A stretch of 64,000 bases of DNA. It comes from Shewanella decolorationis S12. Its GTDB lineage: Bacteria > Pseudomonadota > Gammaproteobacteria > Enterobacterales > Shewanellaceae. Shown piece by piece: positions 8,903 to 18,254 of the stretch (the stretch's first letter is position 1; each line of letters begins with the position of its first letter). Under the pieces are notes generated by a model that was not told where the DNA came from, did no database searches, and saw only the letters and a list, made by a program, of their open reading frames with translations. The DNA is taken from assembly GCF_000485795.1 (NCBI RefSeq), contig NZ_AXZL01000058.1:1-64000 (forward strand). Reading direction: 5' to 3'. Made by a program: the position numbers and the translations under genes.

Positions 8903-11243
8903 TAGCTGACTCCTTGTCGCATACGATTTTTGCATTCAAACGTTCAGCATCCAGTTGGGCCCGATCAATATGATCGTCATCGAATATCACCAGATAACGA
9001 TCCTGTTGATGTGTGCGCAGTTCTGTTCCTTCTGCAGGCAGCTCCTCTGCTGGCCATTGGAATTGGTTTTCAGCAGCTGTATTACCTTTCAGACCGAGCT
9101 GTTTGGCAAAGGCATCGAATGCTTGTTTCTGCTGATACACAAACGATGAACCGTGTTCATTCAGTGCCTTTTCTGCTCGCTCCTGTTCCGCTCTGCTGTT
9201 ATCCAGCGCTTTTTGAGCCTCCTGGATATCACGCTCGATTTTCTTCACGCCTTGTTCATGATCAGCTAAGCAGCGCTCAAAAGCGCTGTAATGCTTTTTC
9301 CAAAGTTTCTCTTTAATGGATGTTTTCCAATTGTTAGCCTGACCCACATCCATCGACTGCAGAGCTTCTCGTCTGGCTTTTATACAGGCCTGGCGAGCCT
9401 GTTGTGTTAATTCTTCACGTCTGGATTTGGCTTGTTGAATAGCCTCCTGTCGAGCCTGCTTTTCCGGCTCATCAGCATCTTTTGGTGCTGCCTGAGGAAT
9501 CTCTGGCAGAGTTTCTGCAAGAAATTGCTCCGGCTGAATACCGTTGATTTCGGTGTCATTCAGCTGCTGTTCCGTCAGGTTTTCGGTAGCGAAAATCCAG
9601 CTAGATCTGAATGATCGCTCAACCAGAGAAATGGCCTCTGTCTTATTCTTTTCCAACTGGCCAAGAGCAAACGACTTCTGTTTAAACAGCTCGTTCGCCT
9701 TCGACTGATCGGCTTTCAGCCTGTCACGCTGCAGTTCCCAGCGTTGGTTTTGCTCGGCTTTATCCAACTCCTGATCAGTGTCGGAGCCACGCTTGCGAAT
9801 TTTATCCTGCAAGGATTCTAATTGCTGGCGATGCAGCTCTCGCTCTGCCGGTGTAGCCTTCGTGACCGACCAATTCTTAAGGGTGTCTATTTCCAGGTTC
9901 AGGGATTTCACCGATTGTCCCTGCCCGAGTAAGAACCCCTTGATAAAGCCTCTTAACTTGTCAGCGATACTTGCTTGCTGTTGGTCGATTTTGGACTGGG
10001 CATTAGTGAGCACATCAAGGCGTTGCTGCCAATCTTTTTCTGCATTTTCCCAGGCCTGATATAAGGCATCCGGCTTTGCAAACTCAGGGCAGTAAGGCGG
10101 GTGTACCACCACGTTATAATCAATAAAGTGGGCCAGCTGGCTGCGTTGCCAGCCCGTCCCCCCTGATGCCAGCTGCTCGGCATCATCATTCAGGAAGCTG
10201 TCGATACTCTGGGTGCTGATATCCTCAAGCTCGATTTCACGAACATTTTCAACCACACATTCCGAGCCCGGTTGGTCGGCGAAACGAAGTCGCTGCTGAT
10301 CTGAACATTCGCTAATCAAAGTGTTGTCTTGATACTGCCATGCAGCCTCTTCAAAGGCCTGTTCGTAGGCTTGTACAAGCTTTTTGCTTTGCTGAGGAGA
10401 TAGCTTTAAGCACCAGTTGGCAACAGCAAAGTCTGTTTCATCTGGCAATAACCAGTTGCCATCACCAGACAACAAAAGAGACGGAATTTGATTATCGGTA
10501 AGCGCTACACCAACACGAGCCTGTCTTGCTATTTCATTGGAATGAGTCCCCAGCAGCAAACGCCAGCTCTTACCGGAAGCTCTAAAGCTAGAATGAGTAG
10601 CAGCTTGCAGATGCTCCAGCGTATCGCTCAGGCAATCGTGTAAGGTGCTGCATAGCTGATGAGAGTGGTTAGTAACGACGGCGCCATCCGGGTGCTGAAC
10701 GCTGGATTGTTGCTGGTTCTGTTGGAGGTATTCCTCATTGCTATTTTCCCAGAACAGTTTGCAGAAGCTGCGGAAGCTGTCATCGATCTGTTGCGGCTCC
10801 AGCTGGATTCCCCAAGCAGGTTGAACAGCAGATACCAAAGGCTGACCAGACATCAATAGCCACCCTTGAGCCTGAGTGGTGGTGTGATCCACCAGCATCA
10901 GAGCACCTTGCTGGCTCACACCCGAGCGAATGAGGCAGCGGCCAGACAACACGTCAATCGCCACCTTGTTGGCGTTTTTCTCGCCCAACAGCAGATAAAT
11001 ACGAATGCCTTTTTCTGCCTGCTCTTTGATGGCCTGAATCAGCGATTCGTCTTTCAGTTGCTCACAGGCAATCAGCAGGGTCAGACGAGCCATGGAGATA
11101 ATCCGGCTGAGAAACTCACTATTCAGTATCGGCAAAGCGCTACTGAAGTCTGCATCAGACGCCTGCTTGCTGAATAAAGCCGGTAAATGCTCGTTCTGGT
11201 AATCGATTCGAAATTGTTCCTGACGAGGTACGATCCGTGTCAT
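8895..11243 (-). CDS. Large coiled-coil protein with degenerate PLD-like N-terminus
   Basis: This 782-residue protein is not recognised as a named family. Residues about 1-320 read like two phospholipase-D-like halves: MARLTLLIACEQLKDESLIQ with a following hydrophobic strand IRIYLLLGE, then a second part with IPSLLLSGDGNWLLP. Neither half has the HxK-x4-D residues, so PLD nuclease activity is not expected if the fold is right. Residues about 395-720 are strongly helical, rich in Gln, Glu, Lys and Arg, and predicted to form long coiled coils around an Ala/Pro/Glu-rich linker. The last 60 residues are a small globular end. It overlaps both neighbours by a few bases. A structural scaffold or inactivated-nuclease sensor is a guess. 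Confidence 0.6.
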   Translation of the reverse strand: MTRIVPRQEQFRIDYQNEHLPALFSKQASDADFSSALPILNSEFLSRIISMARLTLLIACEQLKDESLIQAIKEQAEKGIRIYLLLGEKNANKVAIDVLSGRCLIRSGVSQQGALMLVDHTTTQAQGWLLMSGQPLVSAVQPAWGIQLEPQQIDDSFRSFCKLFWENSNEEYLQQNQQQSSVQHPDGAVVTNHSHQLCSTLHDCLSDTLEHLQAATHSSFRASGKSWRLLLGTHSNEIARQARVGVALTDNQIPSLLLSGDGNWLLPDETDFAVANWCLKLSPQQSKKLVQAYEQAFEEAAWQYQDNTLISECSDQQRLRFADQPGSECVVENVREIELEDISTQSIDSFLNDDAEQLASGGTGWQRSQLAHFIDYNVVVHPPYCPEFAKPDALYQAWENAEKDWQQRLDVLTNAQSKIDQQQASIADKLRGFIKGFLLGQGQSVKSLNLEIDTLKNWSVTKATPAERELHRQQLESLQDKIRKRGSDTDQELDKAEQNQRWELQRDRLKADQSKANELFKQKSFALGQLEKNKTEAISLVERSFRSSWIFATENLTEQQLNDTEINGIQPEQFLAETLPEIPQAAPKDADEPEKQARQEAIQQAKSRREELTQQARQACIKARREALQSMDVGQANNWKTSIKEKLWKKHYSAFERCLADHEQGVKKIERDIQEAQKALDNSRAEQERAEKALNEHGSSFVYQQKQAFDAFAKQLGLKGNTAAENQFQWPAEELPAEGTELRTHQQDRYLVIFDDDHIDRAQLDAERLNAKIVCDKESANA

Positions 11244-12928
11244 CAGAGAGCCTCCACTGCGGTTTTATTGATCTGGTCTTGCAAGTATCGAGGCAGAGTT
11301 GCCACCTCTTTCGGAGTGAAGGTCGGTGAGCCATCAACAATGAATTTCCCACTATTCTCGCGAATAAAATCCAGCCCGCTGCTGCATTCCCAGCACCAGG
11401 TATGCTCCGTACCGACCAGAATCCAGTAGCGACCGTGGTTATCATTTTGCTTGTGCAGGATGTCGCGTGACCAGTTTGCTGGCAGTTCTGCTTCTTTTCC
11501 ATGTTGCCTATCCAGCGTCAACAGCAAGCCTTCGGCATCAGAAAAATAAGCAGCCACATAACTCAGGTTGCGGCTCTGACGTGAGGTATGTACATAACGA
11601 TCTGAATAGATGATGTGTTTAATGTATTCGCCTCCTGACAACTGTTTCAGCAGGTCCTCGAGAGCCAATGGATCACCGTTTACCAGACTGATCGGCATGC
11701 GTAGCTTACGGCTTCTGGACGGAGTCAGATCGGCCATCGCCGCAATATGCCAATACGCCAGTGGCTGACTTTCGCGAGATAGCTCTGACAACAATGGCTG
11801 CTGTTCTTTAAATGGCAGTTCAAAATCATGTAAGGCGATATGATCCAGCCATTCGGCCTGCTGTTTACGGGCCTCTGCCGATGAGTGGTATTTTCGGCGG
11901 TAGAAGTCTTCAAGCCAGAAACGCTGCCATTTCTCAGCATCGGATTGGTTAAGTGGCTGAATGGGAATGTGTTTGGCCTGAACCGACTGAAACTCACCCA
12001 TATCGGTTGTCAGACCTGAGCGATTAAAACTGCCGATCTGAAATTTCTGCACTGCTGATGGATAACGCTGAATCGACTCCAGCGAACTCTGCAAGCGACG
12101 GTCTTTAGGCAGCCAGTGGCCGTCGAATTCTCCAGCGATAGCCGCCATGATATCGTTCAGGCGATCACCAAAATCATTAATGGAGAGTTCCAACTTTTCA
12201 GGGCGTAAGCTGGCTTTATTCTGATTGAATTGCAACATATCCAGCTGGCCTGTCAGGCTGAGCTGCGATGTTGACAAGCCGAGTCTCCATTCAAGATGAA
12301 CCTCTGCTGACTTCTCGGGCGAGCAAATCACTTCCGGCTCAAGCGAGACAATCTGTAAACTTATATTTTTCAGTTCCGTCTTGTTGCGATCGACAAAGGA
12401 TTCCTCTAGAACGCTCAATTGTAACGAGTCATCTACTCGGAATTTTGATCGAGCCGCGTCAGATCCTTTTTTCCAGCTTTGCATATTGGGTTCAAAGAAC
12501 GCTGTATCCCTCTGAATAAACGTCGGACGATACCCCAAAAGCGGGTCGTTTTCTGTGTACCAGATATGGTAAAGACCACGCTCTTTAGCTTCGAACAGGC
12601 CACTATCAATGACTTGCTGACCCTTATCTGTAATGCCTGATTCATTCCACAGCGTTTCCTGTTTGAGATACTGCTTAAGTCGAGGCGGCATATCGGCCGG
12701 ATTGTTTTGCATACTCTTTAACAAGGACACCAGATCGGGGCGTTCCCGTAAAAACGTAACCCTTGCGATGATGGGATAACGTTTCAACTGAACGGTTCTG
12801 CTGAGCGTTAAGGCCAGCGAGCCATCAGCCTGTTTCTTATCGCCACTGAATTGATTAGCAGCATCTGCTGGAGCATTCACTTTACGTTCCGCTAACGGCT
12901 TCATTCTGTTGTTTTTATTGCCACTCAT
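11243..12928 (-). CDS. Uncharacterised 561-residue operon protein
   Basis: I do not recognise this protein. The first 45 residues are polar and probably disordered. Residues about 45-125 are helical with an RERPDLVSLLKSM stretch resembling a small winged-helix or helical bundle. The middle has alternating beta-strand-like segments, including LHLEWRLGLSTSQLSLTG-type residues near 212-230. The C-terminal quarter has HTWCWECSSG near 508-517, with two closely spaced Cys residues. There is no signal peptide or membrane segment. Its ATG overlaps the helicase stop as TAATG, and its own stop overlaps the next start as TGATG, so it is made in step with the helicase and the coiled-coil protein. Confidence 0.6.
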   Translation of the reverse strand: MSGNKNNRMKPLAERKVNAPADAANQFSGDKKQADGSLALTLSRTVQLKRYPIIARVTFLRERPDLVSLLKSMQNNPADMPPRLKQYLKQETLWNESGITDKGQQVIDSGLFEAKERGLYHIWYTENDPLLGYRPTFIQRDTAFFEPNMQSWKKGSDAARSKFRVDDSLQLSVLEESFVDRNKTELKNISLQIVSLEPEVICSPEKSAEVHLEWRLGLSTSQLSLTGQLDMLQFNQNKASLRPEKLELSINDFGDRLNDIMAAIAGEFDGHWLPKDRRLQSSLESIQRYPSAVQKFQIGSFNRSGLTTDMGEFQSVQAKHIPIQPLNQSDAEKWQRFWLEDFYRRKYHSSAEARKQQAEWLDHIALHDFELPFKEQQPLLSELSRESQPLAYWHIAAMADLTPSRSRKLRMPISLVNGDPLALEDLLKQLSGGEYIKHIIYSDRYVHTSRQSRNLSYVAAYFSDAEGLLLTLDRQHGKEAELPANWSRDILHKQNDNHGRYWILVGTEHTWCWECSSGLDFIRENSGKFIVDGSPTFTPKEVATLPRYLQDQINKTAVEAL

Positions 12929-15900
12929 TAATGAGATGTCCCTTTCTTACCTGCAGGATGATGAGACGGTTTTTGGCTGTTTTCAGTCACAACATTGCAG
13001 GATTCTGCGAGTTTTTTTAATTCCAGAGTACGAGACTGCTGAGAGAAATATTCATGATGCCCAACAATCACTAACTGATAGCGGGCACGGGTAATGGAGA
13101 CGTTAAGGCGGTTAGGTGAGTCCATAAAGCCATCACGATGGGTATTCACCATCGACAGAAACACCACATCTGCTTCCTGGCCCTGGAAGTAGTCCACTGT
13201 CGCCAACTTGATCGATATACCTTTGAAATTAAACCTTGCATAACGATTGGCATTACCCGGCAGCTTTTGTAGGGCTTCCCGCAAGGCTTTTTCCTGACCC
13301 TTGTAGAAGGTCAAAATCGCAACGTCGAATGTTTCGCCTTTTTTGTTTTTGCTTTTTCCTGCAGCCCAATCACAAAACGCATCAAGTTCACTAATCAGAG
13401 CCAGAGTTTCTTGCTTGTTGCTATTGCCCCGCAAGGTTATTCCGCGAGCATCCAGCCAGATATTACGAGACTTATACCTTGTGTATTGCCATGCTCGGTC
13501 AGAAGCCGTTTTACCGCCATCCTTCAAAACACCTTGTGGGTAAAATTGCTGTCGAGGGAATGCTGAAATATCCGGGTGCATTCGATGCTGATAGGTCAGC
13601 GTCGTATAACGTTGGAACTTCTCAGAAGCATCAAACCCCTGATTCAAGGTCGTTGGATCATCATTCTTGCGTTTGACCAGACCATCCCCCGATAGGGCCT
13701 CCAGAATCGACGGGAAAGCAATATTCTTGAGTACATGAATTCGGCCATCAGCTGATACTGACTTGGGGAAAAGCCGTTCCAGTGTGTCCTCCAGATAGCC
13801 GGTTTTCTTCTTCTGGTTGGCGGATAGCCGCAGCCAGTACTCGCGCTCCAGACGCCAACACACCTCTTCCGACCATTTGGTGCTGTCGAACCGGTCGAGT
13901 AGTTCCTTATGAACCTGCACTGTATCCGTGTAATCAGAGGTTTTAACTTTGAACGACTTACAGCCAGTTCCCGAAACCCTATGGCGCGCTGCTTGGGAGG
14001 TGTGGCGCCAATCGGGATGCAGAATCAACATATCGTCAGGAATCCATTGGGCAATCTCGCCCAGGCAACCTTCTTCGACGAAACAAAGATTGTGACGATA
14101 CAGTTGATCCGGCTTCTGCTGGATCTGTTTCAGCCCAAGCTGATGGCCATCGGTATAACGTCCCTCTCTTGCCATTACGATCAGCAAGTTATCCAGGCCC
14201 TTGGCAAGTTTTGGCAGTGAAGTGCGTGTTCGAATCTCTTCAACCAATGCGTTTGCAACGTCAGGTGTAACAGGCACCAGCATTGGCTGTGAATACGGAG
14301 ATTGATGATTGCCTCGCAGCTCTTCCAAAATAAAACAGGCTTGCTGGACTGCTGCAGAAAGGTTCTGACCTGGTGTTTTGCCTTTGGGCGGAACCAGCAT
14401 CAGATTATCGAGGTTGGCAACAATTTGCTCACGATCAGTGAACGGTGATAGCTGACGCACGTCGCCTACCAATACCCAGCGTTTGGCAAAACGCGCAGGC
14501 ACTAGGAATTCCTGAAAGGTGGTTTTACTGCACTCGTCGATGATCATCACATCAAACGGCGGTTCGCCGGTATCCAGTGACACCTCGCGATTATTGAACA
14601 GTCTCAGGATACCTATGGTGGTGCCACAAACAAGATTGGAAGAATCCACCATTAACTGCTTGCTGAGTTGATCACACCCTTGGATTTTCTGAAGACCGCT
14701 GAGCAGATTATCGAACTGGTATTCTTCAACTCCGATGGCGTTGTTTTCATCCCCGATGCGCAGCGGAAATATCTGTGCTGACAGCGCTGGGTTTTCCTTG
14801 ATGCGTTCCAGCACGTTGTTGATGGCGGCATGGGTTGAGGCCGATAACAGAACGCGTTTACCCTGCAACACCAGCTGCATGATCAGTTCAAGAATAGTGG
14901 TGGTTTTCCCCGTACCTGGAGGGCCATCCAGAATCGTGAAATCTTCGTTCGCCAAGGCTTTGGTAACAAACTCGCGCTGACGATCACAGCCATCGAAATT
15001 CGGGTCTGTCAGTACTTTCCACTCGGATTCAACGATTCGTACAGGCGGGATGTCTGGCCAACGTGTTTGCTCACGCTTTTGCAACATCTGAATCAAAGGC
15101 CAATGACCACCCGATGGTCGGCTCATCAGTTGATTGATGGCATCCTTCTGACGTTTGAGCTGGCTGGTATCCACGCTCACGCGGATCTCGCAGGACTTCC
15201 CTTGTTGGGATGGATACTCGCTATTCCAGTTTTTCTTACCTTTGATATTTCTGGCCAGCAGGATCTGGCGTTCATCCTGACGAGCCTTGAGTACGCGGAA
15301 GCCATCATCAAATTTGCCTTGAGTAGAGTCGAGGATTTTAATGTTCTGGTTATCGTCAAAGAAATAGTCCAGGTCGGATTTACCAGTATCCTCGCCACCT
15401 TCTTTTTCGATCAACTGAATCCACTTTTCTTCGACTTTGGCAGGCTCCAGTTGCCAGAGAAGAGCTGGAAATGCGGAGCAGGTAAGAGAATCTGAATCCT
15501 TGAATTTCTCGTTAGCCCGGCTTTCCAGTATCAGGCTTTGCGCTTGCTTGTTGCCTTCTACACGTAGCTCCCAGTGATCACTTTGCAGGGATTGCCCCTG
15601 ACTTTGAAAGTGACCACAACTCAGCCCAGCCAGTTGCTTCTCTGTAATGTCGTCCAGCTTATGGCCATCCAGCCGTGGACGCGCCTCTGAAAACAGCAGC
15701 CAACCATTGCCATTGGATTTGGCTTGCCATTGTTTAAGGCGGGTTTCGTCCAGTCCTTTAATCAAGGTGAAAGGCGTATCTTGCCCACCAATAGACAGTT
15801 TACTGCTGGCTTTTACATGGCCTTGCAGAGTCAGACGAGCACCCGTCTGTTTCGTAACCTTGCATGGCTGGCCGTCGATATAAACCGACTCTAACTGGTC

Positions 15901-16380
15901 AAGCTGAACAGCTAATGGACGCAGTGCCAGCTGATAACCGCTCCATGAAATCGGATCGTCATCCAACTCAAGGTTGGGTAAATACAGTTGGTAAGCTGAA
16001 GCGATATATCCACCATCAGATATCTCTGTCTCCCGCCGACCTTTACCTTTACCTTGCTGGATCGGATCTTTTTCATCCGGGTCAAAATCAGCATCAGGTA
16101 ACTCACCATCAACAGTAAGAATCTCAAACCAGCCTTCCTTGCCGACGAAAACATCTATTTCGCTCACTGGCAACAGTTGCCAGATACGTTTGTCAGGCTT
16201 GAGCTGATACCGTTTACTGGCAACAGGCTTCCATACACAGCTGACTTCCTTGTTCTCCAGTGCCTTGATGCTGTTATTCAGGTAATGCATAAACGGCATC
16301 AGGACACTGTTGGTCTGGCTGGCTAGTGTGTCTGCCGTGAAACCTTGTTGTTCAAGGGCAGTAAAAAACGGGTTTTCCAT
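12928..16380 (-). CDS. SF1 helicase, DNA2/NAM7 (COG1112-like) type, with long N-terminal extension
   Basis: This 1150-residue protein has all main SF1 helicase motifs in its C-terminal two thirds: Walker A DGPPGTGKTTT near 485-495, Walker B MIIDECSK, motif III WVLVGDVRQLSPF, YQHRMHPDIS, VAILTFYKGQ, VDYFQGQEADVV and the arginine motif NVSITRAR near the C-terminus. Such enzymes unwind DNA or RNA with ATP. The first 450 residues or so are unlike a helicase core and may bind partners or nucleic acid. An insertion of about 280 residues lies between motif III and the C-terminal motifs. The gene follows the AAA ATPase by 18 bases and overlaps the next gene by one base. Confidence 0.88.
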   Translation of the reverse strand: MENPFFTALEQQGFTADTLASQTNSVLMPFMHYLNNSIKALENKEVSCVWKPVASKRYQLKPDKRIWQLLPVSEIDVFVGKEGWFEILTVDGELPDADFDPDEKDPIQQGKGKGRRETEISDGGYIASAYQLYLPNLELDDDPISWSGYQLALRPLAVQLDQLESVYIDGQPCKVTKQTGARLTLQGHVKASSKLSIGGQDTPFTLIKGLDETRLKQWQAKSNGNGWLLFSEARPRLDGHKLDDITEKQLAGLSCGHFQSQGQSLQSDHWELRVEGNKQAQSLILESRANEKFKDSDSLTCSAFPALLWQLEPAKVEEKWIQLIEKEGGEDTGKSDLDYFFDDNQNIKILDSTQGKFDDGFRVLKARQDERQILLARNIKGKKNWNSEYPSQQGKSCEIRVSVDTSQLKRQKDAINQLMSRPSGGHWPLIQMLQKREQTRWPDIPPVRIVESEWKVLTDPNFDGCDRQREFVTKALANEDFTILDGPPGTGKTTTILELIMQLVLQGKRVLLSASTHAAINNVLERIKENPALSAQIFPLRIGDENNAIGVEEYQFDNLLSGLQKIQGCDQLSKQLMVDSSNLVCGTTIGILRLFNNREVSLDTGEPPFDVMIIDECSKTTFQEFLVPARFAKRWVLVGDVRQLSPFTDREQIVANLDNLMLVPPKGKTPGQNLSAAVQQACFILEELRGNHQSPYSQPMLVPVTPDVANALVEEIRTRTSLPKLAKGLDNLLIVMAREGRYTDGHQLGLKQIQQKPDQLYRHNLCFVEEGCLGEIAQWIPDDMLILHPDWRHTSQAARHRVSGTGCKSFKVKTSDYTDTVQVHKELLDRFDSTKWSEEVCWRLEREYWLRLSANQKKKTGYLEDTLERLFPKSVSADGRIHVLKNIAFPSILEALSGDGLVKRKNDDPTTLNQGFDASEKFQRYTTLTYQHRMHPDISAFPRQQFYPQGVLKDGGKTASDRAWQYTRYKSRNIWLDARGITLRGNSNKQETLALISELDAFCDWAAGKSKNKKGETFDVAILTFYKGQEKALREALQKLPGNANRYARFNFKGISIKLATVDYFQGQEADVVFLSMVNTHRDGFMDSPNRLNVSITRARYQLVIVGHHEYFSQQSRTLELKKLAESCNVVTENSQKPSHHPAGKKGTSH

Positions 16381-16398
16381 AACAAGCTATCCAGATCA

Positions 16399-17985
16399 TT
16401 ATTTCACGAAAGGATTTTCGCCTTCCTGTTTGAGACGGGGCTTTTTACTATTGGAAAGCTCCAGAGCTTCTGGCTCGGCAGAGCTTGCAGGCACTGCGCG
16501 CCCCTTGGCCCATGCGCGAGTGTCATTAATCATTTCTGCCATGGTTAAAGACAGTGGTGAAGTGGCCTTAATGGCCTTAAGGATATCGTCCTTGTTTAAC
16601 TGGTGCCCTTCGTCAAAGGCCAGAAACATGGCTTCCTTGACGGCTTCTTCCAGTTCAGCGCCGGTAAAGCCTTTGCTGACAATCGCCAACTCATCCAATT
16701 CGTCTTGAGTAAAATCATCCAGGCGATTTCGGCGTTTCAGGTGAATAGAGATAATGTCTTTGCGATCTTGCTGCGCCGGTAGATCAACAAAGAAAATTTC
16801 GTCGACCCGGCCTTTCCGCAGTAACTCAGGCGGCAATTGTGCAATATGGTTGGCAGTCGCAACCACAAACACCGGTTTTTCCTTTTCCTGCATCCAGGTC
16901 AGAAAAGTCCCTAGTACCCGCGAGGTGGTTCCACCATCGGTTGCACCAGAACTTTGCAGGCCCGACAGGCCTTTTTCGATTTCATCGACCCAGAGAATGC
17001 TGGGTGCCAGCGCTTCGGCAGTTTGTAGTGCAGAACGGATGTTTGCCTCAGACTGACCCACAATACCGCCGTAGATTTTACCCATATCCAGACGCAATAA
17101 AGGCAGCTGCCAGGCATTCGCCACTGCTTTGGCGGCCAGGCTCTTGCCTGTGCCCGGCAAACCGAGCAACAACACCCCTCTGGGAGTTTCCAGGCCAAAA
17201 TCACGGGCGTCTTTGGTGAACGACTGACGACGGCGATTCAGCCAGGATTTGAGGTTATCGAGGCCGCCGATATCGTCGAGTGTGGCTTTCGGATGAAAGT
17301 ATTCCAGATGTCCGCTCTTGCGAATCACCTGCTCTTTTTCTTTAACTATAAAAGGGATTTCAGATTCGGTGAGACGTCTGAACTGACAAGCGGCTTTTGA
17401 GAAAGCTAATTGGGCTTCGCTGGTTGATAAACCAAGTGCGGACTCAATCAGAGCGGATGACTCTTGATAGTCCCTGTCGCCCAGTTCATATCGCTGCTTG
17501 GCCTGTCGCATCAGAGTTTTGAGGTCATCGGTATCCGGTAATGGCATTTCCATCACCTGTACCTCTTTCTCCAATTCTGGAGGCAGTAAAGGAGCAGGCT
17601 GGGATAACACAACTGTGACGTTATTGATTTCACGACTAGCAACGGCGATCGCAAATGCACGCAAGCGGCTGATCAGGGTGTGCTCATTCAGGAAATGATG
17701 GAAGTCTTCCAGAAGCAGGATGAATTCAGATTGGTCTTGCGAAGATTCAATCAGCCACTCCAAGGCTTCGTGAGGCTGTTCACCTTGGTCCTCGGATTCC
17801 CAGGAATTGTCATCGAAATCATATTTCCTCAAGCCTAGGGGCATATTCCATATGTAGAGGTCTCTGTTCAGGTCTGTGGCTGCTTGAATGCAACAGGCGC
17901 GAATCCGCAGGGTTTCGTGACTGATGATTTGAATAACCGGTGCCGCTGTTTCCGTATTAAGCTTGAACAAATCCCTAAATGTCAC
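16399..17985 (-). CDS. Ycf46-type AAA ATPase
   Basis: The first gene of the operon encodes 528 residues. The C-terminal ATPase has Walker A GLPGTGKS (275-282), Walker B LWVDE (331-335), sensor Asn near 379 and LLRKGRVDEIFF with arginine fingers near 390-393. The N-terminal 160 residues resemble a second AAA domain without a P-loop, with LLLEDFHHFL and the PPELEKEVQVMEMPLP stretch typical of Ycf46 proteins. Such ATPases probably form rings that remodel proteins. The start is a GTG at 17985 with a strong GGAGG seven bases upstream. Cyanobacterial Ycf46 has been linked to inorganic-carbon use, but its role here is unknown. Confidence 0.88.
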   Translation of the reverse strand: MTFRDLFKLNTETAAPVIQIISHETLRIRACCIQAATDLNRDLYIWNMPLGLRKYDFDDNSWESEDQGEQPHEALEWLIESSQDQSEFILLLEDFHHFLNEHTLISRLRAFAIAVASREINNVTVVLSQPAPLLPPELEKEVQVMEMPLPDTDDLKTLMRQAKQRYELGDRDYQESSALIESALGLSTSEAQLAFSKAACQFRRLTESEIPFIVKEKEQVIRKSGHLEYFHPKATLDDIGGLDNLKSWLNRRRQSFTKDARDFGLETPRGVLLLGLPGTGKSLAAKAVANAWQLPLLRLDMGKIYGGIVGQSEANIRSALQTAEALAPSILWVDEIEKGLSGLQSSGATDGGTTSRVLGTFLTWMQEKEKPVFVVATANHIAQLPPELLRKGRVDEIFFVDLPAQQDRKDIISIHLKRRNRLDDFTQDELDELAIVSKGFTGAELEEAVKEAMFLAFDEGHQLNKDDILKAIKATSPLSLTMAEMINDTRAWAKGRAVPASSAEPEALELSNSKKPRLKQEGENPFVK

Positions 17986-18059
17986 TGTCTAACCTCCATA
18001 TTGAATTGCCAGTAACTATAACTCATGGCAGCTGTATTTAACCATTAGAAATATCAAGA

Positions 18060-18081
18060 CTCCGCCAACACCCAGGCGGAG
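18060..18081 (-). terminator. Hairpin upstream of the island operon
   Basis: CTCCGCC (18060-18066) pairs with GGCGGAG (18075-18081). Reading minus, it is followed by TCTTGATATT, a weak T-tract. It could stop guaBA readthrough before the operon. No convincing promoter is seen between it and the GTG at 17985; a TATAGT-like -10 near 18016-18021 lacks a good -35. Confidence 0.35.
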
Positions 18082-18119
18082 GTTCTGGCCCTGACCCACT
18101 GTAAATAATCCGCACAGAC

Positions 18120-18254
18120 TTATCCCGCTGCAATAATCGGCCCCTGTTCATCCAGCACTGGGATACCCTCCAGATGATCGAGAAATGGCGTTAGCATACT
18201 GTCGGCCATGCTGTAGTACTCACCGGCCAGCATTGGCTCTGGCTCAGCGGCTGC
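18120..18254 (-). pseudogene. C-terminal scrap of a glutathione-transferase-like protein
   Basis: Minus-strand codons read EPEPMLAGEYYSMADSMLTP and then FLDHLEGIPVL before a TAA at 18120. AGEYYSMADSMLTPFL resembles the C-terminal helix region of glutathione S-transferases, where an xFSxADxxLxP pattern is usual. A TGA lies just upstream in frame, and no N-terminal thioredoxin-fold half is visible in the remaining sequence up to guaA. I read it as the remains of an earlier gene at this insertion site. The family assignment rests on a short motif. Confidence 0.4.
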
